Source of the DNA: Leptodontidium sp. MPI-SDFR-AT-0119
Taxonomy: Eukaryota > Ascomycota > Leotiomycetes > Helotiales > Leptodontidiaceae
Length of the DNA: 64,000 nucleotides
Direction: 5' to 3'
Assembly (NCBI GenBank): GCA_020726505.1
Contig: JAHLEZ010000018.1
Location: forward strand, 1,364,001-1,428,000
Below the pieces are notes generated by a model. The model had not been told where the DNA came from. It saw nothing but the letters and a program-made list of their open reading frames with translations, and did not search any database. Numbering within the stretch: the stretch's first letter is position 1; each line of letters starts with the position of its first letter. Shown here piece after piece: positions 46,491 through 59,484 of this stretch. The position numbers and the translations under genes were made by a program.

Positions 46491-47411
46491 GCTCTGGATT
46501 TGAGACTTCCTCGCTTTTTCTTGTCCAGCAATATGGGTTGCAATGAATTGTATATCATACAGAGACTCTGTGGGCGTCACCAGCTTGGTTGCATTCCGGC
46601 CCTTGGAGTTGGGATATCACCTCGCCTTGCTTCATCTTGGTTCCAACAACAAACCATCACAGCTTTCGAAGCGAAGCGATAAGTTCTTCCTTACCCTACC
46701 ATTGGCGCTGCTGTGCCTTACCTAGGAATGCAGCGTAAGGATATGAGTACCCCGCAAGCCAACTGTCTACCGGTAAACTCTTTTACCCCTCAAAACCAAA
46801 ACCGGCAGCCCGGGAAAACAAGCTTTCGTTCAGAAATGCGCCGAGATAAAAGAGATGATCGCCCGCCGCGGTCAACGGTTGTGGGATTCGCTTGTGTGAG
46901 TGGTGGAATCTTTGGGGATAAAACTCACGACCCCGAACTCTTACTCCTTTTATCCAATTTTCAAGTCCCATGATTGGATAAAATAGATGAAAAATTGTTA
47001 TGAGCAATTCTTTTAATTTCTCAGTAAGCACGCACGCACGCGCGTTCTCAATTAACGTCACGGTACCTTCTCTCCCCACCCAAAAGCACCCAAAAGAGAT
47101 GTTGATTCTGCGGATTAGTGCAACTTTCGCGGAGGGCTTTCTACCTCCGGCCTGTTTCCCATCTGACGACATTTCGAGGTCCCAGCTCGCCTTTCTTTCA
47201 CCGAGATCTTCATTTTCACTCTCCACCGTCATCTCGTCTTTCCTCCAGTAAAGTAAGTTCAAGGGGAAATGAATGAATGCCATCCCTGGACAAGGTACGG
47301 TGGGTTCTCCTTCCGCTGAACACATAAATACCCAGCATGTCCAAGAAGCGATGAAGTACTGTTTTTCCCCTCCGTTTTTTATAGCTGCATGTCCTTGTCC
47401 TCAAGCCCATA
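46491..47411. other. promoter region of the rhamnogalacturonan lyase gene
   Basis: No gene supported. It includes a perfect 11-bp inverted repeat centred on CCAAT/ATTGG (46948-46983), an ACGC run near 47030 and, close to the gene, CACATAAATACC (about 47319-47330) as a possible TATA element. Confidence 0.45.
46948..46983. promoter_or_regulatory. inverted CCAAT-box pair
   Basis: TTTTATCCAAT at 46948-46958 and its exact reverse complement ATTGGATAAAA at 46973-46983, 14 bp apart. CCAAT is the recognition core of the fungal HAP/CBC complex. The pair lies about 430 bp upstream of the lyase start. A regulatory role is inference. Confidence 0.4.
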
Positions 47412-49393
47412 ATGTTTCCTCTCATCCTTACAATCCTTGGCTTCGCTGCCTCCGCTCTCGGGATTTCCGTCACGACGTCCACGGCTAGTTACACCATTGA
47501 CAGCGGCAGCTCTGATGGGTTCGTTGTGGCCGTCTCGCGCAGCACATGTGATATCACATCGATCCTCTATCGCGGAACACAATACCAATACCAAAGCACC
47601 GCCTCACACATCGCATCCGGGTTAGGCTCTGCAACTGTATCCTACACCACCGTTGGTAAACACCCTTAACTTCTCAATTCTGCCTACTGTAAAATTCATA
47701 CCGAGTACCACCTGAATTTACTCTACCATACTATGAACTCATCTGACCTTGTCCTTTTTCGGTACTTTAGGAACCCGTGTAGTAGTGAAGTGCGTCGCGA
47801 ACAACGACTCGTTTGATCTAACTCACTACTACATCTTCGAGGATGGGACGAGTCTCATCTACATGGGAACGTACACAGTTTCCGAGCCGACCGTGGGAGA
47901 ACTCCGTTTTATCTATCGTCTTACCAACCTCCCTGTTGCCTATAAAGAGGGTTCGGTCTCGGATATCAGCGGTGGTACTGCGATCGAGGCGTCGGATGTG
48001 TATACTGTCTCAGGACAGACTCGGAGCAAAGTGAGTTTTCTTTTCTGTTCAGCTCTATTCTGTGGTGCAGAGGGAATGGAAGTCTAGGATGAATTGACAT
48101 GATACTTGTAGTTCTACTCCTCGGAGCGCTTCATCGATGATGATGTCTATTGCGCCGTTGCCTCAGATTCGTCCGTCCATGCCTGCTATGTCACGAACGT
48201 GCTATCTCGTGAGAAGAGTTCCGGTGGACCATTCTTCAGGGACATTAACCTCAATCTCGTTGATAGGTAATGAATCATCTCATCACATCCACTCTTCAAG
48301 AGGCTGACACTGCTCGCTTATCCAGCTACCAATCCGCAACTTTCTACATGAACTCCGGCCATGTCCAGACAGAATCGTATCGCATGGGATTCCACGGACC
48401 CTACGTGATGAGTTTCTCCCGCTCCGGAATCCCTTCTTCGTCTGGAATCGACACTAGTTTCTTTGCAGACCTGGGTCTCACAGGTTATGTCGGTCCGTCT
48501 GGTCGAGGAGTGGTGAAAGGTACTGCGTCCGGTGTATCGACATCCCTACCTATCGTTGTCCATTGGTATAATTCCAACTACCAGAACTGGGTCAAGGCTT
48601 CTTCATCCGGAGCTTTCACTTCTCCTCCTCTTGTGGCAGGTACATATACCATGGCATTGTACCAGAATGAGTTTCTGGCAGCGACTGCAACAGTGGTAAG
48701 TCCATTTTCCACCCCTTTCATAGATTCGATCAAAGTAGACAAAATCTAAAGAATCGCACTCCAGGCCGTAGCAGCAGCAGCCACAGCCACAAAATCCATC
48801 TCGGCAACCAACGCCATCATAACAAGCAGCCACACGACCGTCTTCAAGATCGGCGACTACGACGGCACGCCCACCGGTTTCCTGAACGCCGACAAGCAAC
48901 TCCGCATGCACCCCTCTGACACACGCATGTCCTCTTGGAGTCCGGGAACATGGACTGTGGGATCGAGTTCTGCGAGTTCGTTCCCAATGGCGCTCTTCAA
49001 AGCTGTGAATACTCCGCAGACTATCAAGTTCAGCCTCTCTTCAGCAATTACCACTGCAGCTACATTCAGAATCGCGACCACTCTGTCATTTGCTGGGGGT
49101 AGGCCGCAGGTTACGGCGAATAGCTATGTGTGCGCTGCGCCAGCGGCGCCGACTAAGATTGATAGTCGGGGTGTCACGAGAGGTGCGTATAGGGGATATG
49201 GGGAGGTGTACGATTGTGTCATTCCGGCTGGGAATCTTGTGGCGGGGACGAATACGCTTTCGATTGCGGTCATTTCGGGGACGGGTGGGGATGCGTATTT
49301 GAGTCCGAATATTGTGAGTTTTCTTCCTTGGATGCCTGAGCATAGTGACGCTGACTAGACTAGATCATTGATGCCGTGGAATTGTTCTATTGA
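47412..49393 (+). CDS. secreted rhamnogalacturonan lyase, PL4 family
   Basis: Six exons: 47412-47655, 47771-48030, 48112-48266, 48326-48695, 48765-49313 and 49364-49393, giving 535 residues, close to the usual size of RglA-type enzymes. Every junction keeps frame, and the last intron has a CTGAC branch site. A signal peptide ([16 protein letters not shown]) directs secretion. The N-terminal beta-sandwich lyase domain includes [20 protein letters not shown] and [15 protein letters not shown]. The middle FnIII-like domain is around [12 protein letters not shown]. The C-terminal carbohydrate-binding-like domain runs from [18 protein letters not shown] to [13 protein letters not shown]. The enzyme cleaves the rhamnogalacturonan I backbone by beta-elimination, so it points to growth on plant pectin. 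The chance of a paralogue-specific difference cannot be judged here. Confidence 0.92.
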
Positions 49394-49997
49394 AGGAAGG
49401 TGGATTTGGTTTGATCGGAGGAAGGTGCTTGGTTCCGTGGACGTAGGTACAGTGTCGATGGAAGAGCTACTTGCTGCTGGCTGTAGATATCTTGGATGTT
49501 CTTCTCTTCATGTATATACCACTTGCTTCGACACTGGGAATAGCCCCGAAACATGCTACATGGCATCTGGAGTCCAGTTACACCGGGTCTTGAAATGGTC
49601 CTGTTGTTGATACTTCGTTCTTCCTTGATCCGTGTCCATCCAATTCACATCCAGCAGACGGTGCTCACTACCTTAGCCCCCCCCCCCCAAATTTTTTTTT
49701 TTTTTTTTTTTTTTGCCCGGGCTCCATGTCATTACTTCGTAAGATCTAGAGCTTACCTTATAAGCAGGTTCTATCTATAGCCTTGGCCCCTCTCTCATCC
49801 CCGCTTTCTTCGTGCGGCCGCACGTACATCACCCTATCCATCATATCTTCACTAGCATCAACCAACTAACGATCGATCAGCACTAACCATAAGCAAGAGC
49901 TCATGGTATATAAACTGACAACCTTACAGAACGAAAAAAAGTGAAGTCCATACCTATTTGAGGAATATCAACAAACGAGACTATTCCTAATCTTACA
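49394..49997. other. intergenic stretch with adjacent C and T homopolymer runs
   Basis: A C run (about 49678-49687) is followed within a few bases by a T run of more than 20 (about 49691-49714). The rest contains the ACAD promoter. Confidence 0.5.
49917..49924 (+). promoter_or_regulatory. TATA box of the acyl-CoA dehydrogenase-like gene
   Basis: TATATAAA lies 74-81 bp upstream of the ATG at 49998. Confidence 0.5.
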
Positions 49998-51639
49998 ATG
50001 ATCGATTTCACCCTCTCCCCAAGCCAGCTCGCAACCCGCAATGCCGCTCGAACATTCGCTTCCACCCACCTCCTGACCGCAAAAGCAACATACGATCAGA
50101 TCCCCTCTCACGCACAACGCTTCCAGTCACTTCAACCCCTCTACGAGGAAGCCGTCAAAGCCGGACTCATCAAAGGGCAGATTCCCGCTCCTATCGGTGG
50201 CACTAGCAATGGCCTGATCGAAGCAACTATTCTAGTCGAGGAGATGTCTGCCGTGGAACGAGCTGCTAGTCTTACGATATTCGGGACGGGATTGGGATTG
50301 ACGCCTTTATGTCTTGGGTTCAAACCCGAATTTGCGGAATTCTTGACCCCATTTCTGAGTGGTGTAGGCTCGCCGTTGGCGAGTTTGGTGTTTACTGAAC
50401 CGGGCGGAGTCGTAAGTTGCCTTCTAGTCATTCTCAGTCTAACACTTCTTCATAGACTTAGGATTTTGCTGATGATTATCTAGGCGAATTGGCTTGAAGA
50501 CGGCGCCCCAGGACTCCAAACCACCGCTTATCTCGATGGCGACACGTGGGTTCTCAACGGCGAGAAAGCCTGGGCAACGAACTGCGCAGGTTGGGATTTC
50601 CAAGGAGCAGAACTGCAATGTGTCGTCTGTCGCTGTACTAATCCTGATATCCCCGTCGATGCACCTCCAGCTGCTCGTATCATGATCCTCATGGTCAGAC
50701 GTGAAGATATTGCAGCGGCTGGAAAAGGTGCTTTTGAAGTCTTGAAACATCAGCAGGTTGCGGGCTGGACTGCTGTTTCTGGACCACATGTCAAGGTTTG
50801 ATGTTTCCGACTTTACTGTTCTCCGTATTTTATCTATTTTTAAGATCTAGAAGAGCTGATGGAGAGATCAGTATACGAATCTTCGGGTGCCAGCCAAGAA
50901 CCTCCTCTGTGCGCCTGGAGCCGGAGCTACGATCGTGCAGATGAGTTTTGAGATGTCTGGTAAATTGACACCACTTCATTTTGCTCTTGTATTATCCCTC
51001 CCGCTGAATATCAACAGCATGCCTCGTCGGAGCCATGGGCACCGGTATCCAGCGCGCCATCTTCGACGCAGCTTTGGCCTTCTCCAAATCTCCTCGAGGA
51101 GGCAGTGTCCCGATTGGGGATCGCCAGTCCGTTGCGGATCTGTTGATCGATATCAAAATGCGTACAGAGACGTCGAGGTAAACAAAGATGCTTTTATCTT
51201 CATGCTGTAATCCGCGAGCTTGAGAATTGAAAGAGACTGAACGTGCTTAGATACCTCACCTGGAAAGCAGCTACCAAGCTGCACTCCGACCTGCCAAACT
51301 ACGATGACTGTCGCGAGTTAGCGCTAGAAGCTAAAGTCTACTGCTCGGATGCAGCTGTCAAGTCAGCTGTTGATGCAATGAATCTCGTTGGAGTGTAAGT
51401 TAAACCCCCCTCCTCACTCACTGCAGAGAATGTTCATTCTCTTCTCGTTCTCTCGTGTTCTGATGCTGATTGAAGAGAATAGATCTGCGTATGATCTTGC
51501 ACTGCCGTTCACGGATCTGCTCAATGATGCAATGGTGTTACCTATTTTCGACGGGGGAAACGTGGGGATTAGGAGACGAGCGCTGCAGAAGCTGTTCACG
51601 TCGGAGGGGTATAAGCCTTGGGCTACGTGTTATGAGTAA
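49998..51639 (+). CDS. acyl-CoA dehydrogenase-like flavoenzyme
   Basis: Six exons: 49998-50411, 50484-50795, 50872-50959, 51018-51177, 51251-51394 and 51483-51639, giving 424 residues with the frame kept throughout. The order matches the ACAD fold. The N-terminal helical domain carries LVEEMSAVERAASLTIFG. The beta-domain has the flavin-contact segment LVFTEPGGVANW and NGEKAWATNCAGW. The C-terminal helical domain includes FDAALAFSKSPRGGSVPIGD and NDAMVLPIFDGGNVGIRRR. It should use FAD to oxidise an acyl-CoA or a related substrate. Some relatives are nitroalkane oxidase-like, so the substrate is open. No mitochondrial presequence or peroxisomal SKL-type end is evident. Confidence 0.88.
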
Positions 51640-52059
51640 ATATTTTGCTTGCAGTGTATAGTTCACCGGGCTGGAAGCCATGTCCTTTCACGGGGTAGGA
51701 ACGGGTAATTCACTTTTTTCCTTTGACAAATGGCCGAGGTATCGAAATCTCTCACTGGATCGTTTGGGAAAATAACAAGGAATGGTGTCTTAAATTACAC
51801 GACTATAGATATAAGCAACCATGTGCACAATTTCTCCCCCTTTCTTCCATTCCGTTTGAAGTTGGGTATTGTCTTTCGCTTAACCCACTTGAGCAGTCCA
51901 CAGGTACTCACTCGAGAACCCGAAGGCAAGGTCGGTAACTCCAACGAAGGGGAGCCCATATCTTCGATTTATATCACTTCATGCTCGTTCTATATTTAAC
52001 CTCACAAGCCAAAATTTCAGACAGATGACAACCCGTAATCAACCCCAATCCGTAATCTT
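51640..52059. other. intergenic region between convergent genes
   Basis: The ACAD and ABC transporter genes converge here; only 3' flanks are expected. Nothing else seen. Confidence 0.5.
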
Positions 52060-55000
52060 CTAATTCAATGTGAAAGCCGAAACCAGTTCCTCAGCCTCTC
52101 TGCTTTGGATCACCATATCAGTAAACACTCCCTTTTTCTCGAACAACTCCTTCGGCGCTCCTATTCTGTGCCATGATCAGTATTTCGTTGTCCTAAAATT
52201 CCAAGGCATGGCATTCAAGTGATGTGACTTACTCGAGAATCTCTCCACCACTCATGACAATAACCCGATCATAATCAATAACCGTCCTCAGCCGATGCGC
52301 GATCGTAACAAGCGTGCTCCCCTTCAACTCTTCTCTCAAAACACTTTGAATCTCTGCGTCCGTCTCATAGTCCATGGACGCCGTTGCCTCGTCTAGCAAA
52401 ACCAATTTCGATCGCTTCACAAGGGCACGAGCCAGACTCAAAATCTGTCTTTGTCCATGCGAGAAGTTTCGACCTCCAGAGATCACTTCAGCAGAGAGGG
52501 AAACCTCGGATGTTATCTGATCCAATGAGTAATCTGAAGTCGAGGACTGGTTTGATAGCGCGCTTAGGCCACTGCATGCGCTCAATGCATTCTCCAGATC
52601 GTGACGATCAACCCCGCTGGAAGGGTCGAGATTCTCACCAACACTGCCGCTGAAGAGGGCTGTATCCTGGGGTATGATGGTTAGTCCTTGACGGAGGCGT
52701 TTGAGTGGTATGTGTCCGATGTCTATGCCATCGTACAAGATTGTTCCAAAAACAATGTGCGTGACACGGAGTAGTGAGAGGACAAGGGTACTTTTGCCGC
52801 TACCAGTCCGCCCAACAATTGCCACACGTTCCCCAGACTTGAGAGTGAATGATATATTTTTGAGAATATCAGGTCCATCAGGAGTGTATCGAGCCGTGAC
52901 ATTCCGGAACTCCAATGCCCCCGAACAGGGCCAGCTTGCAGGTGGCGCCACAACAGCAAAATCCGAATGCTCTTCCTCCACTGGCAGATCAACATATTCC
53001 TGCAACCGCTGGAAGCAAGCCAGCTCGATCTCTAACTCGTTCGCATTTCGAACGAGAGAAATGATAGTGGAACTCAGACCTATCGCGTTGGTCAAAGAGA
53101 ATCCAACTATGCCGGCCGACACACTGCCAGATCGAACAAGCGCAATTGCTCCAGCTCCCAAAGCAACTACGGCAGCAGCACAGTCTGTACGCACACTAAC
53201 CCACCGATTCAAGTTGTATTGAGCTTCGGCAGCTCTGGCATACACTCGTAGCTTTCGCGCCAATTGTTGACCCATGATGTCTACCATGCCACTTCTTGCT
53301 CGTACAACACTCAAGCCAGCGAGCGTTTCCGAGAACTGGGCGAAGACTGGAGACTGAGACTCGGCTGCAATTCGTTTCACAGAAGCAGCAGCTCTAGTAT
53401 ACATATCCCCAATGATGAAGCCAATCACGCAAACAACCGCCGTTGGCACTGCAAATATTGGTAGGATAGAGCCGATCGCCCCCACTCGCAAGACCAGACG
53501 GATTAGCAAAAAGATAGCAGCTTTAGCCAAGTCTGCGAGAAGCGAATCCAGCGAGTTGATATCTCTCGAGAATCGATTAGTGATGTGACCAGTGGAGACC
53601 TTGTCGTACCAGCTCAAGGGTGCTCGGAAGACGGCTTGGACTATTCGGCTGTGCATTTTCCGAGCAGCGTTCCATGCTCCGTTTTGAAAGACAAGACTGT
53701 TGATCCCGGTGAGGATGTTGAAAGAGGCTAGAATTGCAGCGTATGTGCTGAGATAGAATCCCACATTGACGGCATCTCTGTCGGAGTAGGCACCAACCCA
53801 AACTGAAAGCCAAAGGGTGACGGCGAAGAATGCGAGTTGGGAGGCGAGGGAAGTAAACAATGCAAGCAAGGCATATTTGTGGCCGCCGAATACAACCAAG
53901 TACTCATAGACTATAAATTTAGTATTAGCTGAGTATCACACTGTCTAGGGAGGTCGGGCGATATCCAGATACGACTTGAATATGACTTACAGAGCGCCTT
54001 TGGATTTCTTTTGTGACCAGTAATACCGTCAGACAATATTTTTCCGACGTGTGGATCTGACGATAAATTCCCAAATGCAGGAACAGGTAAGGCATCCCCT
54101 CCTGTCTCCTCCTGAAGCAGCGAAGCAGCTGATAGAACTCGGGAAATATTGATCGGAATGCGCACCAAGTCTTTACGGGCTTCAACAGACTTCACCAACC
54201 CACTATCAAGCCTGACCTCAAGATCTGCTTGTTCAGCAATCCAAGGAGTTTGCGTGACCAAGATGATAGTTCTGCCGTGCAGTAGGTCACTGCAGAAAAC
54301 CTGATTGTACAGATACACCGCGGTAGTTACGTCGAGTGCGGAGAATACATCGTCAAGAATTATGGTCGGAGCATTCGAGTATATGGCCCGAGCAAGAGCC
54401 AGTCGTTGACGTTGTCCTCCAGAAAGGACGGTTCCATTCTCACCAACCAGGGTCAGATCACCTCTAGGGAGTTGTCTGAAATCTTCGAGTAGGCAACACG
54501 CATCCACAACTCTACCGTAACGAGCCTGCTCGAAGTCGCTGTAGAAAAGAATATTGTTTCGAATCGTGTCATTCTGCAACCATGCACTTTGAGCAGCGTA
54601 CGCAACGTCACGAGGACAAGTTACCTCGCCTGCTTCCAAGATGGTTTCGCCGAGCAAGGAGAGCAGCAGGGAGGTCTTTCCACTCCCCGATGGTCCCGTG
54701 ACGACGTTCATTCCCTGCTGAGCGAACTGGAGAGTGATGTTTCGTAATTTGAAGTTCGATCCATGTGAGCGACTCAATGTTGCATCTGTCAATGACGGCG
54801 GCCCTTCAGGATGATGTTGCATGCCAATAAATGTTTCGAAGTAGTGATCGATGCGACGAAGCGATGCCTTGCCCTGCGCAACATACCGGGTTGTTCTTGA
54901 GATCCACGCAAACTGCGATCGAAGGATCTCAACAAGCGACAAAGATGTGAAAGCGGTGGCACTCGTCAATGTGCCTCCCATGCCGAGGGTATAGCAGGCG

Positions 55001-56646
55001 AACATGACGAACAATGTAAACAATGGAATGAAGTCCCCACTCGCAGTTATCGCCACAGCGTACAAACTACGTTTCCACATAATTCGCTGTTCATTTTGCC
55101 TAGCGTCATCAATCTTCTCGGAAATAGCATCCTCCCAAGCAAAATACTTGATCGTCCGAATAGCTGGTAGGTACTCTATGATCCGAGATATACGGGTGTC
55201 TGTTGCCTTCATTGCGCGAATGTGGACACTCGACATTTTTCGCGCCAAAATAGTGGGTAACGGGGAACATAGAAGCATGACAGCAAGTCCGGCCATTGAA
55301 GGCCATCCTAGCATTCGATACAATAAGATCATGGCAATTGTCAGCTCGATTGGCCCGGTAATGCAACAAAGGACAATGTCGCGGGATGAAACGATAGCAT
55401 CAACATCGTATGATATCATATTCGCTATCTGGCCTCCTTTGAGATTCCCTTTCGAGCCTGCTTTAGTTGTCGGCAGTGAGGGGGATCGTTGTAGTGTGCT
55501 TCCATTTGAGTTCTCTGCTGACTGTAGCTCAGCAAGTTTCTCAGACACAGCATCATGGTCATCGCGACGCATTGCTTTGTAGAAAAGCTCTTGGACCATA
55601 GAAATTTTGACGCGGACAATAAGGCGAGTGGTTGTGAATATATATTGCTGAAACGCAACCGAGTGAGACATTGGTCCAATAAATAGAAGACAGACCCAAA
55701 GCGTGGGACGTACGATGGCGAGTTCGGGATGTGCCAGGTAGTCCAAAAGTTGATACATGGCAAACGGAGCTATGAGGTCGGAAATGGCTGTTAAGATTGC
55801 ACAAAATACCATTTTGAACAACTCCGCTCGGAGAAGGAAGATCAAAGTCCACAGAGTAGTAATACCTCGGGCACGCGCATCTTTGATACGAGGCAGCCAG
55901 AGTAGCGGCTCATCGTAGAATGGCAGTGGCGGTAGATCATCAAGCGTCAATTTGCCCCCAAACCCCTTGAATATCACGTTTGTAATCCATCCATATGACA
56001 CATAGTAAGAGAAGTAATTGCATGTTTCCTCCGGGCTTGGTCCATCCTTTGGATCACGATGGAGGAGATCCAGAGAAACAGAAAGAGGGGCCCATTCTTG
56101 GGGTGTGAATGCCGAAAGCAGTACACACAATCCAAGTGTTGACGTGAGAAACACTCTGGGAGGCTCCGCCGCTGAAGAAATGTGTATAAGAACGCCAGGA
56201 AGGTTATCAGAGATCAAAACAAGCACAAAGCTCGTGATTAGGAGGCCATCAGCATGCCGCAATAATTTTAGCCTCCAAGTTGCCCGAAAAAGAAGTCCGA
56301 AAATGCCGAGGGCAAACGCATATCCGGACAGCAGTGATGTGGGCCATTTAGAATGTCGATGGCTTGCTAATAAAGTAGCTGCCACAAATGTTGCAGCTCT
56401 TGCGATCTGGGAGCAGATCTCATAAGGAATTGACAACCGAGGAGGGGCTGTTTCGGCGTTCAGATCACGATGAGGAAAGCGTTCCGATTGAAGAAATGAT
56501 TTCAGGAGCAGAAACGCCGAAACCGCTAGAAGAACGAGTTTGATTGTTTCGTTGTCGGCGAGGTCGCATAAGGCTGAAATATTGCTTTGCCACTCATCTC
56601 TTTCCTGAAAATTAATATTTTGGTTCACGATGTGATGGTGTTTCAT
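52060..56646 (-). CDS. full-length ABC transporter, ABCC (multidrug-resistance) type
   Basis: Three exons: 56646-53991, 53910-52233 and 52165-52060, giving 1479 residues. The introns (80 and 67 nt) both have GTAAGTC donors. The N-terminus has several hydrophobic segments (TMD0-like), then TMD1 (KMVFCAILTAISDLIAPFAMY). NBD1 has Walker A GPSGSGKTS, signature LSGGQRQRLALARA and Walker B TIILDDVFSALD. TMD2 follows, then NBD2 with Walker A GRTGSGKST, signature FSHGQRQILSLARAL (SHGQ instead of the common SGGQ/SVGQ) and Walker B LVLLDEATASMD. It ends EELVSAFTLN. It should export organic anions, conjugates or toxic small molecules at the plasma or vacuolar membrane. It is divergent from a P450 gene 1.1 kb away. 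Confidence 0.92.
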
Positions 56647-57772
56647 GAACTTACCTGGTGGCGAAATCTAGAAGGGAAATCATATTTCTAGTCGATTTTT
56701 GTATCATCTGAATTATTCCAAGGCAGGAACAAGTGGATATCTTATATATAAAGATTGATAATTCCAGCCTTCTCTAATCTTAGCGAATAGACCCGAATTG
56801 ATATCCGCTTTGTTGCATCCGCTTTGTTGCATGCATTTAGAAATCAGGCACAGTCTCAGACGGGCACCACGCCCGGTACCTTGCATTGGAGCGGACCGTG
56901 TCAATGACCTGTTATTTTCCGACAGCCTCACTTATCGTTCATGATTCAACAATTCCAGCCTTGTTCGCTACCACTCGAATACTCCATTCTCAGGCAATTC
57001 TGGGCTCAAAATTGACTGCACTCTGCGATGAGAAGGCTGCGGGCTCAGGCGTGTTCAGGATACTTCAATGTGTCCGCCTTGTGCGAGATTAGAATTGAAC
57101 ATGCTCGGCTTGAAAACCCCATGACCAGTAAAACAAATCATGAAGAATGGCGAAATGAAGATAAAAGTCGACGGGCAGACCATTTCCTCAACTCATCGCG
57201 CCTAGATCTATTATGATTAGAATGGAATCAAATTTGAGAAGGCTGCGTGAATAGCAACTGTCTGCAAGATCAAACCAAAACATGTAGCATCCCGACAAGC
57301 CGAATAAGCCCACGATGACCACTTATCAAGAGGGAAGCAATTTAGCCGCTGCCGCTCTCCTCTCTCGCATTCTATCATTCCAATCGGTTGAAATGCTGTC
57401 ATCTTGTGCTTACGGTTGTCCAGGCTAGGAGCGTCGGCGTTCTCTTTATTTTAGGACTTTCCATTGGCACCAAAGTAATTGCCATCCCACCCGAATGCAT
57501 GTTTCCGTGTCACCCACCAATCGATACATTACGATAGCAATCATACCCCGGTTCTATGGTCGGGCATGGTTGCATCCGTGCTCAGTCATGCCCATAAAAG
57601 TATCCCTGCGAGAATCAGCGCGTGGAAGGCGGGGAGGATGTGCGAAACCTTGATGAAACTCTCCTTCTCCATAATGTTCAACATCCCCGAATGACTTCAA
57701 TAAGCGTACTTTAGCTATTGGCATCGTGGGTTATATTCGGACTCTATTTCTCGACGGTGAGTAGCAAAAGAA
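56647..57772. promoter_or_regulatory. divergent promoter region between ABCC transporter and P450
   Basis: 1126 bp separate the two start codons. A perfect 14-bp tandem duplication of ATCCGCTTTGTTGC occupies 56803-56830, about 160 bp upstream of the transporter ATG. No gene is supported inside. Shared regulation is a reasonable inference from the arrangement only. Confidence 0.5.
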
Positions 57773-59484
57773 ATGGCATTTGATCAGCTTTATGTCCTCC
57801 TTGCTGGAGTAGTGGCCTTGGTAGCTGCAGGCTTCGTTACGCACTCGAGATTCAACTACGTCAGTGATGTCCCAGCGGGCTTACCTTGGGTCGGTCAACA
57901 TCGTGGGTTTCTATCTGATCTACGAACGAGGATAGCAAGTCTTGGAAGTGTGCTAGAGACAATTGAATCTGGATATCGAAAGGCAAGTAGTCGGGCGCAT
58001 GTAATCGTCCGTCCCAGGCTAACAGGAGGATCAGTATTCCAAGTCGGGCCTCAATTTTGTTCTTCCAGGTTTCGACCATTCGATGGTCCTAGTGCCAGTC
58101 TCGCAAGTCAAATGGATAACCGATCAGGCGGAGCATGTTCTCAATGCGAATGAGATGCAGCGCGAAGTCCTGCAGACGGACTATTCCCTGCTCGACTCCA
58201 CACTAGCCAGGAACCCCATCCATGAACTTGTTGTTCGAAGAGACTTAACAAGATATTTGGGGGCCTTGATTCCTGACATTGAGGGGGAGCTGAACGTTGG
58301 GGTTGATGAGTTATGGGGAAAGGACACGGAGAAGTGGTCGGATGTGGTGGTGTTCTCTACGATGATGAAGATTGTAGCCAGGACGTCGAATAGAATATTT
58401 GTTGGGCTGCCATTGTGTATGTACAGCACTCTTGGTCCCGATCTGAAATATGAGACTAACTCCCACAGGCCGGAATGACGACTATCTCGACAATGCGGGA
58501 AGATTTGCCCAAGACATTCCCATCAGTGCAGCGCTACTTCGAATGATACCAAGAATCTTCAAACCATTCCTATCCTGGATTCCACTCCTCCCAAATAGGT
58601 GGCATCTGTACAAGGCATCTAGATACCTTCTTCCTTTCATACGAGGACGGATTTCGGAATTGGATGCTGCCAAAGCAAGCGGGGAGAAAGTACAGTGGAA
58701 TGATTTCACTGGCTGGTATCTCAACCAAGTTGCTGACCATCCTGACCCTGCCGAAAGAACACCTGAGAAGATAGTCAAGAGGTTGATGGTCATCAATTTT
58801 GCTGCCATTCACACATCAACTTTCACAGCAACGAACATCCTGTTTGATTTGTTTTCTTCTCCTACAGCGGCGGAGGATGTCAAGGAAATTCGAGAAGAAA
58901 TTCAAACCGTGCTGGCAGAGAACAACGGGAAATGGGACAAGAATGCCGTGGCCAAGTTGATCAAGACAGATAGTGCTGTCAGAGAAAGTTTGCGGATATC
59001 AACATTCATGAGCCACGGTATGGATCGGATGGTAGTTGACCCAAAAGGCGTGACCATGAACGACGGCCTGCATCTCCCACAAGGAACTCGAATCGGGACT
59101 TCAACCTACTCCATCCACCACGATAATAACGTCTACGAAAACGCTAGAACTTACGACGCATTCCGCTTTTCCCGGGTTAGAGCAGGCGTTACCAAGTCGT
59201 CGGTGGGTGACGGGGTTATGAATAAGGAGGATCTCGCCAAGGTTTTGGAGGCGAAGAACTTGTCAACAGTCACTACATCCGACACCTTCCTCTCGTTTGG
59301 TCATGGGAGGCATGCATGCCCTGGGCGCTTCTTCGCTGCAACGGAGATGAAGTTGCTGTTGGCGTATATCGTATTGAATTACGATGTCAAGCCGTTCGAC
59401 ACCAGACCCGCTAACACTTTCCTTGCGGGGTCCATTCTGCCGCCGATGAAAGCCACTATTTCAGTGAAGAGGCGCAAGGTATAA
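57773..59484 (+). CDS. cytochrome P450 with a GC-AG intron
   Basis: Three exons: 57773-57982, 58035-58416 and 58469-59484, giving 535 residues. Intron 1 starts GCAAGT, the known GC-AG variant, with branch-like GGCTAACAG; splicing there joins GYRK to YSKSGLNFVLPGF, which fits the P450 alignment. No GT donor nearby keeps this fit. A membrane anchor (LYVLLAGVVALVAAGFV) lies at the N-terminus. Conserved elements are QREVLQTDYSLLDS, I-helix FAAIHTSTFT, ExxR as ESLR, and the heme loop FGHGRHACPGRFF. The overall pattern resembles P450s of fungal terpenoid and other secondary-metabolite pathways (ent-kaurene-oxidase-like group), but the substrate is unknown. The GC donor may lead predictors to a wrong first exon. 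Confidence 0.88.
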
